Assembly (NCBI GenBank): GCA_013213875.1 | Contig: JABSSV010000307.1 | Coordinates: forward strand, 1-18,742 | Direction: 5' to 3' | Source of the DNA: Lysobacterales bacterium | GTDB lineage: Bacteria; Pseudomonadota; Gammaproteobacteria; Xanthomonadales; SZUA-36 | DNA length: 18,742 bases | Part shown: positions 1-8,619 of the stretch, piece by piece | How the letters are laid out: each line of letters begins with the position of its first letter | How positions within the stretch are numbered: the stretch's first letter is position 1 | Program-made: the position numbers and the translations under genes | The notes under the pieces: model-generated | What the model was told of the DNA's origin: nothing | Seen by the model: only the letters and a program-made list of their open reading frames with translations | The model's database searches: none

Positions 1-39
1 GGTGCCAGCCGGCGCTGACCAGCCCGTCGCCGCTCCCGA

Positions 40-975
40 TTAGCGGCTGCCGATGTGCTGCTCGCCGCGCGCCGCAGCCAGCTCGATCTGGCGCGCACGC
101 TCCAGCAGCGCCTCCCGCCGTTCGGGCGTGAGGCGATCGAAACAGCGCGGGCAAGAGACGTGCAGTTCGAACCTGGGCGAAGCGCGATCGGCCGCCGTAA
201 TCGGCATGCGACAGGCCGGGCAGACCTCCAGATCGCCCTCCCGCAGGTCGTGATCCACGGTGACCCGATTGTCAAAAACGAAGCAGTCGCCCTGCCACAG
301 ACTGTCATCCAGCTGCACCTGCTCCAGGTAGTTCAGAATGCCACCGTCGAGATGATAGACGTTCTTGAAACCCAGCTGCTTGAGCAGGGCCGTAGACTTT
401 TCACAACGAATACCCCCGGTGCAAAACATGGCCACATGCTCATCGGTCTCCGGGTCCAGATGTTCCTCTACCCAGGCGGGGAATTCGCGAAAGGAGCGCG
501 TACCCGGGTCTTCCGCGCCGGCAAACGTGCCGAGGTTGACCTCATAGTCGTTACGCGTGTCGATGACGCGCACATCGTCACGCTGAATGAGCGCGTTCCA
601 GTCGGACGGTGCGACGTAGTCACCGACCTCCTGCTGCGGGTCAATCCCCGCCACTCCCAGACTGACGATTTCCTTTTTCAGGCGCACCTTCATGCGATAG
701 AAGGGGGCCGCATCGGCCCAGGAAAATTTGGCCTGCAGTTCACTGAGACGGGAATCCGAACGTAGACGCCGGAGCAGGCGGCGTACGCCATGCTCGGGAC
801 CGGCCACGGTGCCGTTGATGCCCTCGGGGGCCAGCAAAATCGTACCCAGCAGCCCAAGCTCTTCACAGGACTGCTGCAGGGGTCCGCGCAAAGCCTCGCA
901 GTCTGGCAGGGCCGTGAAATGGTAAAAAGCCGCGACCAGCGCCCGCTCATTACCGGTGGAGGTATCAGCACTCAC
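40..975 (-). CDS. trhO: tRNA uridine(34) hydroxylase, rhodanese family
   Basis: Cytoplasmic oxygen-dependent enzyme family (formerly YceA) that hydroxylates U34 of certain tRNAs to 5-hydroxyuridine, the precursor of cmo5U/mcmo5U. The 311-residue protein has an N-terminal acylphosphatase-like part (about 12-100), a rhodanese domain (about 125-220) with the family signature FCTGGIRCEKS (catalytic Cys185, second Cys191), and a C-terminal region with four cysteines in two CxxC pairs (252/255 and 275/278), possibly a metal site. The start is GTG, three bases after the trpS stop, so the gene is very likely co-transcribed and translationally coupled with trpS. Pairing a tRNA-charging and a tRNA-modifying enzyme is functionally sensible. 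The Shine-Dalgarno is weak. Confidence 0.93.
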   Translation of the reverse strand: MSADTSTGNERALVAAFYHFTALPDCEALRGPLQQSCEELGLLGTILLAPEGINGTVAGPEHGVRRLLRRLRSDSRLSELQAKFSWADAAPFYRMKVRLKKEIVSLGVAGIDPQQEVGDYVAPSDWNALIQRDDVRVIDTRNDYEVNLGTFAGAEDPGTRSFREFPAWVEEHLDPETDEHVAMFCTGGIRCEKSTALLKQLGFKNVYHLDGGILNYLEQVQLDDSLWQGDCFVFDNRVTVDHDLREGDLEVCPACRMPITAADRASPRFELHVSCPRCFDRLTPERREALLERARQIELAAARGEQHIGSR

Positions 976-978
976 GAT

Positions 979-1989
979 TCAGCTCGCCAGCGGTCGGATA
1001 CCCACGGCAGCACGCAGTTCACCCAGATAGGGCGTCGCAAAGCTCCGTGCCTTGGCCGCACCCTCAAGCAGCAGGGCCTCGACCTCATCCGGGGCTGCCA
1101 TCAACGCCTCATAGCGTTCACGCGCGTCGGCCAACTCGTCGTTAATCAACTCGAACACCTGCTGCTTGGCCGCCCCCCAGGCAATACCTTCCGCATAGGC
1201 CTCGCGCATGGCCGCACGCTGCTCAGCAGCGGCAAAAGCCGCATAGATGGTGCACAGCGTGGAATCATCCGGATCTTTCGGCTCACCGGGCTCTTGCGAG
1301 TTGGTGACAATTTTCATAATTGCCTTGCGCAGGCGCTTTTCCGGCAGCCAGAGCGGGATCGTGTTGTTGTAGCTTTTAGACATTTTGCGCCCGTCCTGGC
1401 CAGGCAGCACGGCCACATGATCTTCAACCACAGCCTCCGGCAGCACCATCAGCTCACCGTAGTGGTGATTGAAACGCTGGGCGATATCGCGCGCCATCTC
1501 CAGGTGTTGCAGCTGGTCCTTACCCACCGGCACCTTGTGCGCCTTGAACATAAGAATATCGGCCGCCATGAGGATCGGATAGCTGAACAGGCCCATATTA
1601 ATGGCCAGATCTGCGTCCTCCCCTGCATCCAGGTTTTCCTGCACCGCGGCTTTGTAGGCGTGAGCGCGGTTCATCAGGCCCTTGGCCGTCACGCAGGTCA
1701 GCAGCCAGGTCAGTTCCGTAATCTCCGGCACATCCGACTGGCGATAAAACGTCACCGCCTCCGGATCCAGCCCCAGCGCCAGCCAGCTGGCCGCAATCTC
1801 CAGCGTGGACTGATGCACGGCGGCCGGGTCACGGCTTTTTATTAGGGCGTGATAGTCCGCGAGGAAAAAGTAGGAAGAAACCTCCGCGCGCCTGCTGGCC
1901 TCAATGGCCGGTTTGATCGCGCCGACGTAATTTCCCAGGTGCGGCGTACCCGTAGTGGTAATGCCCGTGAGGACCGTTTCTTGCGTCAT
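979..1989 (-). CDS. trpS: tryptophanyl-tRNA synthetase
   Basis: Class I aminoacyl-tRNA synthetase that activates tryptophan with ATP and charges tRNA-Trp in the cytoplasm. At 336 residues it has the usual bacterial TrpS length. The HIGH-type motif appears as TPHLGN (residues 15-20) and the KMSKS loop is intact at 202-206. The segments GLFSYPILMAADIL and VGKDQLQHLE are typical of TrpS. The start is ATG. It lies downstream of a periplasmic-protein gene on the same strand with a 94-base gap containing a possible own promoter, and upstream of trhO with only 3 bases between. Confidence 0.97.
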   Translation of the reverse strand: MTQETVLTGITTTGTPHLGNYVGAIKPAIEASRRAEVSSYFFLADYHALIKSRDPAAVHQSTLEIAASWLALGLDPEAVTFYRQSDVPEITELTWLLTCVTAKGLMNRAHAYKAAVQENLDAGEDADLAINMGLFSYPILMAADILMFKAHKVPVGKDQLQHLEMARDIAQRFNHHYGELMVLPEAVVEDHVAVLPGQDGRKMSKSYNNTIPLWLPEKRLRKAIMKIVTNSQEPGEPKDPDDSTLCTIYAAFAAAEQRAAMREAYAEGIAWGAAKQQVFELINDELADARERYEALMAAPDEVEALLLEGAAKARSFATPYLGELRAAVGIRPLAS

Positions 1990-2022
1990 GATGTTATCGC
2001 CCCTGGGCGCCTGCCAGAGCCT

Positions 2023-2052
2023 ATTATTTGCCTGGGCGCAATTTTACGGCAA
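2023..2052 (-). promoter_or_regulatory. candidate sigma70 promoter for trpS-trhO
   Basis: Read on the minus strand, TTGCCG (2047-2052) is followed after 18 bases by AATAAT (2023-2028). The -10 matches consensus at five of six positions and the -35 at four of six. A transcript would start near 2016, giving a leader of roughly 27 bases before the trpS ATG. That leader contains a short CGCCC/GGGCG hairpin (1998-2009). Prediction by eye only. Confidence 0.35.
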
Positions 2053-2083
2053 AGCGCCCATGGGGCCTACCGCATTGTCCGTT

Positions 2084-2740
2084 TCAGTCCGGGCAGCGCT
2101 GACGGTCCTGCCGGGCCACCTCGCTATCGGGGGACCCGCCGCTGTGCCAGCGCAGGCAGGCCACCATATCCGCCACATCACGCCTGACCGTGCGCTCCAC
2201 CAGCCAGGCCGGTGCAGGCAAACGCGGCCGCAGACGAATTTCATGGGTGACTAGCAGTGCTTCACCGTTTGGAAACGGATCAAAGCGCCAGCTGCCTTCC
2301 AGTTCCTTCAGGTCTCCCTCAAGCAGACGAATGCGAATCCATGCATGAGGTTCCCGTACCGTTTCAAAGGAATAATCCAGACTGCGCCAAAACAGACCGC
2401 GCTTTACGCGCTGGCGGGTGGTCGCGCGGTTCTCGCTTTCCGTCAGCACCTCACACTCACGCAGCCCATGCACAAAATCGAAATTAGCCTGGCAATCACC
2501 GAGCACCGACCAGAGTGCGGGTGCCGCCACCTTGAACAGAGCCTGTACCCGCGCCGAACCGGTGGATTCACCCACCGCGGTGCTGAGCACCAGCACTTCA
2601 CCAGCACGCAGCTGCATGGTGCTCTCGGCATCGGGCAGCAGCAACGGCGGGGCCGCCGGCCAGGGTGCGGCCCCAGCAGCACCGGACCCGGCAAGTGCCA
2701 GTAAGCAACACAACAACCGTGACGCACTCTGCTTGAACAT
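2084..2740 (-). CDS. periplasmic START/SRPBCC-like protein
   Basis: A 218-residue protein beginning with a clear Sec signal peptide (hydrophobic LLCCLLALAGSGAAGA, cleavage near residue 24). The mature part resembles the SRPBCC/START hydrophobic-ligand-binding fold: an early segment resembling VAAPALWSVLGD, a central FDFVHGLRECEVL stretch, alternating strand-like segments, and a C-terminal helix (about residues 180-205). No catalytic residues can be assigned. Members of this superfamily bind lipids, quinones or polyketides; which ligand is bound here cannot be told. Two cysteines flank the fold (around Q-A-N-F and the C-terminal helix). It heads the minus-strand group with trpS. No good Shine-Dalgarno is seen, so the start is moderately certain. 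Confidence 0.75.
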   Translation of the reverse strand: MFKQSASRLLCCLLALAGSGAAGAAPWPAAPPLLLPDAESTMQLRAGEVLVLSTAVGESTGSARVQALFKVAAPALWSVLGDCQANFDFVHGLRECEVLTESENRATTRQRVKRGLFWRSLDYSFETVREPHAWIRIRLLEGDLKELEGSWRFDPFPNGEALLVTHEIRLRPRLPAPAWLVERTVRRDVADMVACLRWHSGGSPDSEVARQDRQRCPD

Positions 2741-2812
2741 GCCATGAGCATAGGCTGCAGGCTTTCACCGGCCTGTGAACACCGGGTATCGGCTCGCTTG
2801 CCATTCGACCGG

Positions 2813-2842
2813 TTGAGCCATATATAGTAGCTATCAGATAAT
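2813..2842 (+). promoter_or_regulatory. oxyR promoter with OxyR-like half-site in its spacer
   Basis: TTGAGC (2813-2818), an 18-base spacer and GATAAT (2837-2842) form a plausible sigma70 promoter; transcription would begin near 2849, 21 bases before oxyR. Inside the spacer, 2820-2834 reads ATATATAGTAGCTAT, matching the known OxyR dimer consensus ATAGnTnnnAnCTAT at nine of ten defined positions. A second dimer site at the usual 22-base spacing is not recognisable. A bound protein here would block the promoter, in line with known OxyR autorepression. Confidence 0.5.
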
Positions 2843-2869
2843 CAAAAATGATTTACAGGACCAATAAGA

Positions 2870-3787
2870 ATGAATCTGCGTGCCCTGCACTATTTCGTCA
2901 AACTGGCCGAACTCCGGCATTTCTCCCGCGCTGCAGAAGCGTGCTTTGTCAGCCAGCCCACCCTCAGCACTCAGGTGCGAAAACTGGAGGAAGAACTGGG
3001 CGTGCAGCTGGTCGAGCGCACGCCGCGCAAGGTGCAGCTGACGCCGGTAGGCGAGGACATTGCCAACCGTGCCCGCCACGTGCTGCGCGACATAGAGCAG
3101 ATCAAGGCGACCGCTCGACGCAGCCATGATCCGGAAACCGGAACCTTGCGCATGGGGCTGTTTCCCACGCTGGCGCCCTATCTCTTACCGCATGCGGTAC
3201 CCCTGTTGCGGGCGCGCTTTCCGAAGCTCCGTCTGGAGCTGTTCGAAGAAAAGACCGCCACCATTCTGACCATGCTGGAAAATGGCGATCTCGACGCAGG
3301 CTTGCTGGCGCTGCCGGTGGATGATGACAGTCTGCAGCAGCAACCCCTGTTTCAGGAGCCCTTTATGGTGGCCATGCCTGCAAACCATGCGCTGTCCTCC
3401 AGCAAGCGCATCGCACCGGGCGCACTGGAAGGCACGGAACTGCTGCTGCTTGAGGATGGCCACTGCCTGCGTGATCAGGCCCTGGAAGTCTGTGCGCTCG
3501 CCGGAGCCCACGAGCGCGTTGATTTTCATGCCACGAGCCTGGAAACGCTGCGGCAGATGGTGGCGGCGGAAGTGGGTGTCACGCTGCTACCGGCCCTGGC
3601 CGTCAGCCCGCCTATCACACCGACCGAAAACGTGGTTTTGCGACCTTTCTGTGAGCCCGCACCGCACCGCACCATCGCCCTGGTGTGGCGCAAAAGCGCG
3701 CCACTCGGACCCCTGATGGGCCGCCTCAGCGCCTGCCTCAGCGAGCTGTCAGGCCAACTGGAACCGCTGCACACGGTCCCTGGCTAA
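2870..3787 (+). CDS. oxyR: hydrogen-peroxide sensing LysR-type regulator OxyR
   Basis: A LysR-family transcription factor of 305 residues. The N-terminal winged helix-turn-helix (about 1-60) contains FSRAAEACFVSQPTLSTQVR. The effector domain (about 90-290) carries GHCLRDQALEVC with cysteines at exactly 199 and 208, the two residues that form the peroxide-induced disulfide in E. coli OxyR, followed by the family motif ATSLETLRQMVAA. It should therefore activate antioxidant genes when oxidised. The ATG at 2870 has AGGA nine bases upstream. The promoter region contains a near-consensus OxyR half-site. The 3' end faces cysK across 3 bases. Confidence 0.95.
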   Translation: MNLRALHYFVKLAELRHFSRAAEACFVSQPTLSTQVRKLEEELGVQLVERTPRKVQLTPVGEDIANRARHVLRDIEQIKATARRSHDPETGTLRMGLFPTLAPYLLPHAVPLLRARFPKLRLELFEEKTATILTMLENGDLDAGLLALPVDDDSLQQQPLFQEPFMVAMPANHALSSSKRIAPGALEGTELLLLEDGHCLRDQALEVCALAGAHERVDFHATSLETLRQMVAAEVGVTLLPALAVSPPITPTENVVLRPFCEPAPHRTIALVWRKSAPLGPLMGRLSACLSELSGQLEPLHTVPG

Positions 3788-3790
3788 GCC

Positions 3791-4729
3791 TCAGACCGGG
3801 TCAGACTCTTCCGTAATGCCCTCGAACAAGGGCGTTGAGAGGTAGCGCTCTCCCGTATCCGGCAGCATGGCCAGCAGACTGCTACCGGGCTGAGCCTGCT
3901 GCGCCACCTTCAAAGCCGCCGCAAAGGTCGCGCCGGCGGATATGCCGCAGAAGATTCCCTCCTTCGCTGCCAGCTCACGTGATGCGTGGATGGATTCCTG
4001 TTCCGACACGGGCACAATCTGATCGGGGATGCTGCGATCGAGCACCGGGGGAATAAAGTCCGGCGTCCAGCCCTGAATCTTATGCGGTGCCCAGTCCTTG
4101 CCAGCCAGTAGTTGAGCCCCGTCCGGCTCCGTCGCCACAATTTGTACGTCAGGCCGGGCCGCTTTGAGCACACGACCCACGCCGCTGAGCGTGCCGCCCG
4201 TGCCGTAACCGGTTACCCAATAGTCTAGGGGCCGGCCGGCAAAGTCCCGCAGGATTTCCGGCCCCGTGGTATTGGCGTGATAATCGGGGTTGGCTTCGTT
4301 CTCAAACTGCCGGGTAAGAAACCAGCCGTTATCCCGCGCCAGTTGCTCGGCCCGCTTGACCATGCCCGTAGCCCGTTCCGCCGCGGGCGTCAGCACCACC
4401 CGAGCGCCCAGGAACTTCATCAGCTTGCGGCGCTCGATGGAAAAGGTCTCCACCATGACCGTCACCAGTGGGTAGCCACGGGCAGCGCAGACCATAGCCA
4501 GCGCAATGCCGGTATTACCCGAGGTGGCTTCAACCACCGTTTGCCCGGGCTGTAACAGACCGCGGCGCTCCGCATCATCGATAATGCCCACGGCCAAGCG
4601 GTCTTTCACCGATGAGAGCGGGTTGAAGGCTTCCACCTTGACGAAAAGATCGATCCCGTCCGGAGCCAGACGGTTGATGCGCACCACCGGCGTACGTCCG
4701 ATCGTGTCCAGAATGCTGTTATGAATCAT
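3791..4729 (-). CDS. cysK: cysteine synthase (O-acetylserine sulfhydrylase A type)
   Basis: PLP-dependent cytoplasmic enzyme converting O-acetylserine and sulfide to cysteine and acetate. At 312 residues it shows the PLP lysine Lys42 in SSVKDR, the substrate loop TSGNTG (69-74), the phosphate-binding glycine loop GTGGT (176-180), the GISAGA serine that contacts the PLP ring nitrogen, and the C-terminal GERYLSTPLF typical of CysK. The loop before Lys42 reads FNPLSS rather than the more common NPGGS. A strong GGGAGTGG ribosome site lies just before the ATG. It lies 65 bases downstream of ubiI on the same strand, so read-through from the ubi operon is possible. CysM is a less likely alternative. 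Confidence 0.92.
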   Translation of the reverse strand: MIHNSILDTIGRTPVVRINRLAPDGIDLFVKVEAFNPLSSVKDRLAVGIIDDAERRGLLQPGQTVVEATSGNTGIALAMVCAARGYPLVTVMVETFSIERRKLMKFLGARVVLTPAAERATGMVKRAEQLARDNGWFLTRQFENEANPDYHANTTGPEILRDFAGRPLDYWVTGYGTGGTLSGVGRVLKAARPDVQIVATEPDGAQLLAGKDWAPHKIQGWTPDFIPPVLDRSIPDQIVPVSEQESIHASRELAAKEGIFCGISAGATFAAALKVAQQAQPGSSLLAMLPDTGERYLSTPLFEGITEESDPV

Positions 4730-4794
4730 GGTCCACTCCCATCTTGGGTCGTCGATAAAACATAGCAGCGGACCCGTTAAAGTGCGAGTAGACG

Positions 4795-6039
4795 CTAGCG
4801 AGCCGCCATGAGCTCGCCCAGGGAAACGCCCCGGGCCAGAGCGGGTGCGTTGGGTCCCTGCCCGGCCGCGCGCTGCAAAAATGCATCGCGCAAGGTCCAG
4901 CTGGACTGCACCAGGCGCATGCCCAGTGATCGCAGCGGACTGATCGTATCGGCCCGGAAGGCGAGGCCCAGCCCATGGACTCCCGCCGCCATAAGCGAGA
5001 CCTCGGAGCGCCGTGCCTGGGCAAAACGCTGCAGGGCCGCCGACTGGCTCAGCGCGCGGCCCTGACGCCGCTGCTCCAGCAGCGTTTCTACCAGCGCGGC
5101 CACATCGGCAAAGCCCATATTGACCCCCTGACCAGCCAGCGGATGCACCACATGGGCCGCGTCGCCCAGCAGCACAGCGCGACCAACCACACTGTGCTCA
5201 CCCAGGCGCATGGTGAGCGGGAAGGCGGCCCGGGGACCCAGTTCGCTCACCGGGCCGAGAAAGTCCCCAGCAACCTCATTCAAGCGTTCACTCAAATGCT
5301 CGTCAGAGCCGGCCAGCAGTGCTTGTGCGTCCTGCGATGGCAAGGTCCAAACCATGGATGAGCGCCCGTCCGCCAGCGGCAGAAACGCCAGCGGGCCGGT
5401 GGGGAGAAATCGTTGCCAGGCAGTGCCGCTATTGGGCCGCGTATGGCGCACGCAGCCCACCAGCCCGCGCTGGTTGTAGTCCCACACCCGCCCCCGAACC
5501 CCGAGCAGGGTGCGCAGTGGCGAAGCGCCCCCGTCACAGGCCAACAGCAGGTCAGCCGTCAGCGACTCACCATCCTCCAGCGTGACGCTGATGTGCGCCG
5601 GCGTTTGCGTGCATGCGGTCACCCGTGCCGGCGCCCTAATCTCTACCGCGGGCTCATGTGCGAGAGCCTGCCACAAGCAATGGCCCAGCAGATGGTTCTC
5701 GACAATGGTACCCAGCCGCTCATGCCCGAATAGCGGCGCCTCAAAGCTCAGCGCTGCCCCATCGGCACCGTCCTGAACCTGCATACGGCCGTAGGCGCAG
5801 CTCCGGGCGCTGGTAACCGCTGACCAGACGCCAGCAGCGTCCAGAATCTGCGCGGAGCCGGGTGAGATGGCGGCGACCCGCAGCCCCACGGGCTGGTCCA
5901 CAGACCAGTCAGGGGCCCCGGATGCGTCCAAGAGGGTTACCTGAAAACCGCACTGGCCCAGCAGCAGGGCCGCCGTGGCGCCGATCACGCCACCACCGAC
6001 GACCAGGATCCGCTCGGACGGGTTACCTGGCGTGCTCAT
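4795..6039 (-). CDS. ubiI: UbiH/UbiF/VisC-family FAD hydroxylase (probable UbiI)
   Basis: Flavin monooxygenase of ubiquinone ring hydroxylation, acting at the inner-membrane face of the Ubi complex. The 414-residue protein has an N-terminal FAD dinucleotide fold (VVGGGVIGATAALLLG, about 13-28) and the second FAD motif GDAAHVVHPLAGQG. The position next to ubiH and pepP matches the ubiH-visC (ubiI) order of gammaproteobacteria, which suggests C5 hydroxylation. UbiF or another regiospecificity cannot be excluded from sequence alone. The start ATG overlaps the ubiH stop by four bases (ATGA), implying translational coupling. Confidence 0.85.
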   Translation of the reverse strand: MSTPGNPSERILVVGGGVIGATAALLLGQCGFQVTLLDASGAPDWSVDQPVGLRVAAISPGSAQILDAAGVWSAVTSARSCAYGRMQVQDGADGAALSFEAPLFGHERLGTIVENHLLGHCLWQALAHEPAVEIRAPARVTACTQTPAHISVTLEDGESLTADLLLACDGGASPLRTLLGVRGRVWDYNQRGLVGCVRHTRPNSGTAWQRFLPTGPLAFLPLADGRSSMVWTLPSQDAQALLAGSDEHLSERLNEVAGDFLGPVSELGPRAAFPLTMRLGEHSVVGRAVLLGDAAHVVHPLAGQGVNMGFADVAALVETLLEQRRQGRALSQSAALQRFAQARRSEVSLMAAGVHGLGLAFRADTISPLRSLGMRLVQSSWTLRDAFLQRAAGQGPNAPALARGVSLGELMAAR

Positions 6040-7295
6040 GACGGATAGCCCGACCAGTCCGGCAGCAGCGGTTCGCCCAGGGCCAGGCGCGGGATATGCC
6101 CGCGGTAGCCCATGGCGCGACTGGCGAGGCGGCGCTGCAGGGGTGGCAGCAGCGCAATCGCGCCAAGCGCGAGACCCCGTGCGCGGCGCGTCAGCGCCAG
6201 CTCGCTGCCGAACAAACCCACCATATCTCGAGTCCAGCCAATGGTGGCCTGCTGGTCCGGACGGCGCAGCGCGCTGTATCGATCCAGCGCCGCCGCCAGC
6301 CCGGGATCGGCTGCTTCCCCGTCACGCTGCTGGTCCGCCAGCACTTCAGCCAGCGTTGCAATATCGCGCAGGCCGAGATTAAAGCCCTGGGCACCCACCG
6401 GATGAATCGCATGGGCCGCATTGCCCAGCAACAGCACCCGTTCCGCCTGATCACTGGCCGGCACCACCTGGCGCAGGGCCCAGGAACTGCGCTGCCCAAG
6501 CTTTTGCAATGGCCCGAGGGCGCGACCGGCACGCTCCGTGGCGCGGGCCAGAAACTCTTCCTCCGGCATGGCCAGCAATTGTTCCGCATCCGCGTTAGGG
6601 ACGCACCAGACAAGACCACAGCGCTGACCCTGATGGGGCAACAACGCGAACGGCCCGCTGGAGGTCAGCCGCTCAAAGGCCCGTCCCGCATGGGCTTGCT
6701 CTGGCGTAACGTTGGCAATAATTGCGGTTTGTTGAAAGTCATGGGTCTGTGCCTTGATACCGAGCAAGTCGCGAATGGCCGAATCCGCACCATCGGCCGC
6801 CACCACCAGTCGGGCACGCACAGTGCAGCGTTCACCGACATCGTTGCGGGCCTCTACCACCACGCTTTGGTCCTCATGGCGCAGAGCCTCGGCCCGGAAA
6901 GGACACAGCACCTCCAGCCGCGGCAGGGTGGGCAGATGCGCCAGCACGACGGCGCCAAAGGCGCGCGCCTCCACCACGTGCCCAAAACAGGGCAAGCCCA
7001 TGCGCGCCGCCTGCAACTCCACCCGCGCCGGCCGGCCGGGCTCGGAAACAATCACTTCGCGGATGGGCGTGGCCTCCGCAGCCAGCGCCTCCCAAAGACC
7101 CAGCGCCGCCAGAATGCGACAGGAGGCGGCGCCCAGCGCCAGGGTGCGATCGTCGTAGCTGGGCTGCGCCGCCGCGCGTGGCGCAACGGCCTCCAGCAGC
7201 GTCACCTGATAACCCAGCGGCTGCAGGGCGCAGGCAAGACTGGCGCCCACCAGACCGCCGCCCACAATCAGGATGTCTGTGTCGCGCTCCATCAT
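6036..7295 (-). CDS. ubiH: 2-octaprenyl-6-methoxyphenol hydroxylase UbiH
   Basis: FAD monooxygenase for a ring hydroxylation (C1) in aerobic ubiquinone synthesis. The protein has 419 residues. It shows the N-terminal FAD fold VGGGLVGASLACAL, the UbiH-type YDDRTLALGAASCRIL segment, AADGADSAIR, and the second FAD motif in the form GNAAHAIHPVGAQGFNLGLRD; the Asn in GNAAH is as in E. coli UbiH, in contrast to GDAAH in the neighbouring paralogue. The C-terminal TIGWTRDMVGLF is also UbiH-like. The start (tandem ATG ATG) overlaps the pepP stop, and its own stop overlaps the ubiI start. Confidence 0.93.
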   Translation of the reverse strand: MMERDTDILIVGGGLVGASLACALQPLGYQVTLLEAVAPRAAAQPSYDDRTLALGAASCRILAALGLWEALAAEATPIREVIVSEPGRPARVELQAARMGLPCFGHVVEARAFGAVVLAHLPTLPRLEVLCPFRAEALRHEDQSVVVEARNDVGERCTVRARLVVAADGADSAIRDLLGIKAQTHDFQQTAIIANVTPEQAHAGRAFERLTSSGPFALLPHQGQRCGLVWCVPNADAEQLLAMPEEEFLARATERAGRALGPLQKLGQRSSWALRQVVPASDQAERVLLLGNAAHAIHPVGAQGFNLGLRDIATLAEVLADQQRDGEAADPGLAAALDRYSALRRPDQQATIGWTRDMVGLFGSELALTRRARGLALGAIALLPPLQRRLASRAMGYRGHIPRLALGEPLLPDWSGYPS

Positions 7296-8602
7296 TGCCG
7301 CATGAGCGCCTCGATATCGTCCATGGCCTTGGGCACGCGATCACTGAGAATCTCCGGTTCATCGCGGGTGACCACCACGTCATCCTCAATGCGAATGCCG
7401 ATACCGCGCCAGCGCTCGTCCACCCGCTCGTCATTGCCACGGATATAGATGCCCGGCTCCACGGTCAGCACCATGCCCGGCTCCAGGGCCCGTGAGTGAC
7501 CGTCAACCTGATAATCACCCACGTCGTGCGTATCCAGCCCCAGCCAGTGACCGGTCTTGTGCACGTAGTAATTCTCGTAGAGCCCCTCTTCAATCGCCGC
7601 TTCCCGGTCCCCAGTGAGAATGCCTAGGTCCAGCATGCCGTCCGTCAGGGCCTCCACAGCAACATCATGAATGTCATCCCACTGAACGCCGTCACGTACC
7701 GCCGCGATGGCCTGTTCCTGAGCCGTCAGCACTACCTCATAGAGATCGCGCTGGGGACCGGAAAAACGCCCATTCACAGGAAAGGTACGAGTGATGTCAC
7801 TGGCATAGCCATGCAACTCACAACCCGCGTCGATCAGTAGCAGGTCGCCGTCAGCAAGCGGCTGATTGTTGGCCGTGTAGTGAAGCACACAAGCGTTCTC
7901 ACCACTGCCCACAATAGGTGGGTAGGCGGGCTCACAGCCATGAATCATGTACTCGTGCACCAGCTCGGCATGCATGTGGGCTTCGGTCAACTCGGGGCGG
8001 CAGGCCTGCATGGCGCGGAGCTGAGCGCCAGCAGAAATACGTCCTGCACGGCGCATGACACTGAGTTCACCGCGGCTTTTAAAGAGTCGCATCTCATGCA
8101 GGAGATGGCCAAGATCGATAATTTCTTCCGGCGCGTGAAAGCTACGCCGTGCCTTGCCACGGAATTCGTTCAGCCAGCCAATAAGACGCTGATCAAACTC
8201 CGCATCGCGACCCAGGTCGTGATAGATGCGAATACGATCATGCAACAACTCCCGCAGGCGCAGATCGGCTTCCTCCATGGGAAAGGCCTCATCCAGGCCA
8301 AGCTGTTCCACCGCGCCGTCGGTACCGAGCATTGGCCCGTCCCACATTTCCTTTTGGCGGTCACGTTCGCGACAGAACAACAGTGACTTTCCGTCGGGGC
8401 CCTCATCGGGCAGCAGCACGAGCATGGCATCGGGCTCATGGCAGCCCGTCAGATAGAGAAAGTCGCTGTCCTGCCGAAAGGGGAACAGTACATCAGAGTT
8501 ACGCACCAGCTCGCGGGCCGCACGCAAAATCACAATGGCGCCCTCACCGGCCATGCTCATCAGCAGACGTCGGCGCCGGGCGAATTCATCAGTTTTGATC
8601 AT
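7292..8602 (-). CDS. pepP: Xaa-Pro aminopeptidase P
   Basis: Dinuclear manganese peptidase that removes N-terminal residues preceding proline. From the ATG at 8602 the protein is 436 residues (E. coli PepP is about 440). The five metal ligands are present in order: Asp258 and Asp269 (LLIDAGCE...YASDITRTFP), His352 (HKTGHWLGLDTH), Glu382 (LTVEPGIYI) and Glu406 (IGIRIEDD). An in-frame TTG at 8623 would add seven residues. The ATG is preferred because CAGGA lies eight bases before it and because MIKTDEFARRRR aligns with the E. coli N-terminus. It follows ygfB by 17 bases and overlaps ubiH. Confidence 0.95.
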   Translation of the reverse strand: MIKTDEFARRRRLLMSMAGEGAIVILRAARELVRNSDVLFPFRQDSDFLYLTGCHEPDAMLVLLPDEGPDGKSLLFCRERDRQKEMWDGPMLGTDGAVEQLGLDEAFPMEEADLRLRELLHDRIRIYHDLGRDAEFDQRLIGWLNEFRGKARRSFHAPEEIIDLGHLLHEMRLFKSRGELSVMRRAGRISAGAQLRAMQACRPELTEAHMHAELVHEYMIHGCEPAYPPIVGSGENACVLHYTANNQPLADGDLLLIDAGCELHGYASDITRTFPVNGRFSGPQRDLYEVVLTAQEQAIAAVRDGVQWDDIHDVAVEALTDGMLDLGILTGDREAAIEEGLYENYYVHKTGHWLGLDTHDVGDYQVDGHSRALEPGMVLTVEPGIYIRGNDERVDERWRGIGIRIEDDVVVTRDEPEILSDRVPKAMDDIEALMRQ

Positions 8603-8619
8603 GCCAGCATTCCTGCGGC

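Noticed and set aside
1..39. Possible hairpin downstream of trhO
   Set aside because: Only a short imperfect GC palindrome is visible and the sequence is cut by the window edge; no T-run on the minus strand.
55..765. 236-codon plus-strand frame
   Set aside because: Antisense to trhO, whose rhodanese motif and length are convincing.
790..1845. 351-codon plus-strand frame
   Set aside because: Antisense to trpS and trhO; no recognisable domain and a composition typical of a shadow frame.
6096..7448. Long open frame of 450 codons on the plus strand
   Set aside because: It lies antisense to ubiH and the end of pepP, which have full family motifs; the translation is Arg/Gln/His-rich, as expected for the complement of a GC-rich gene.
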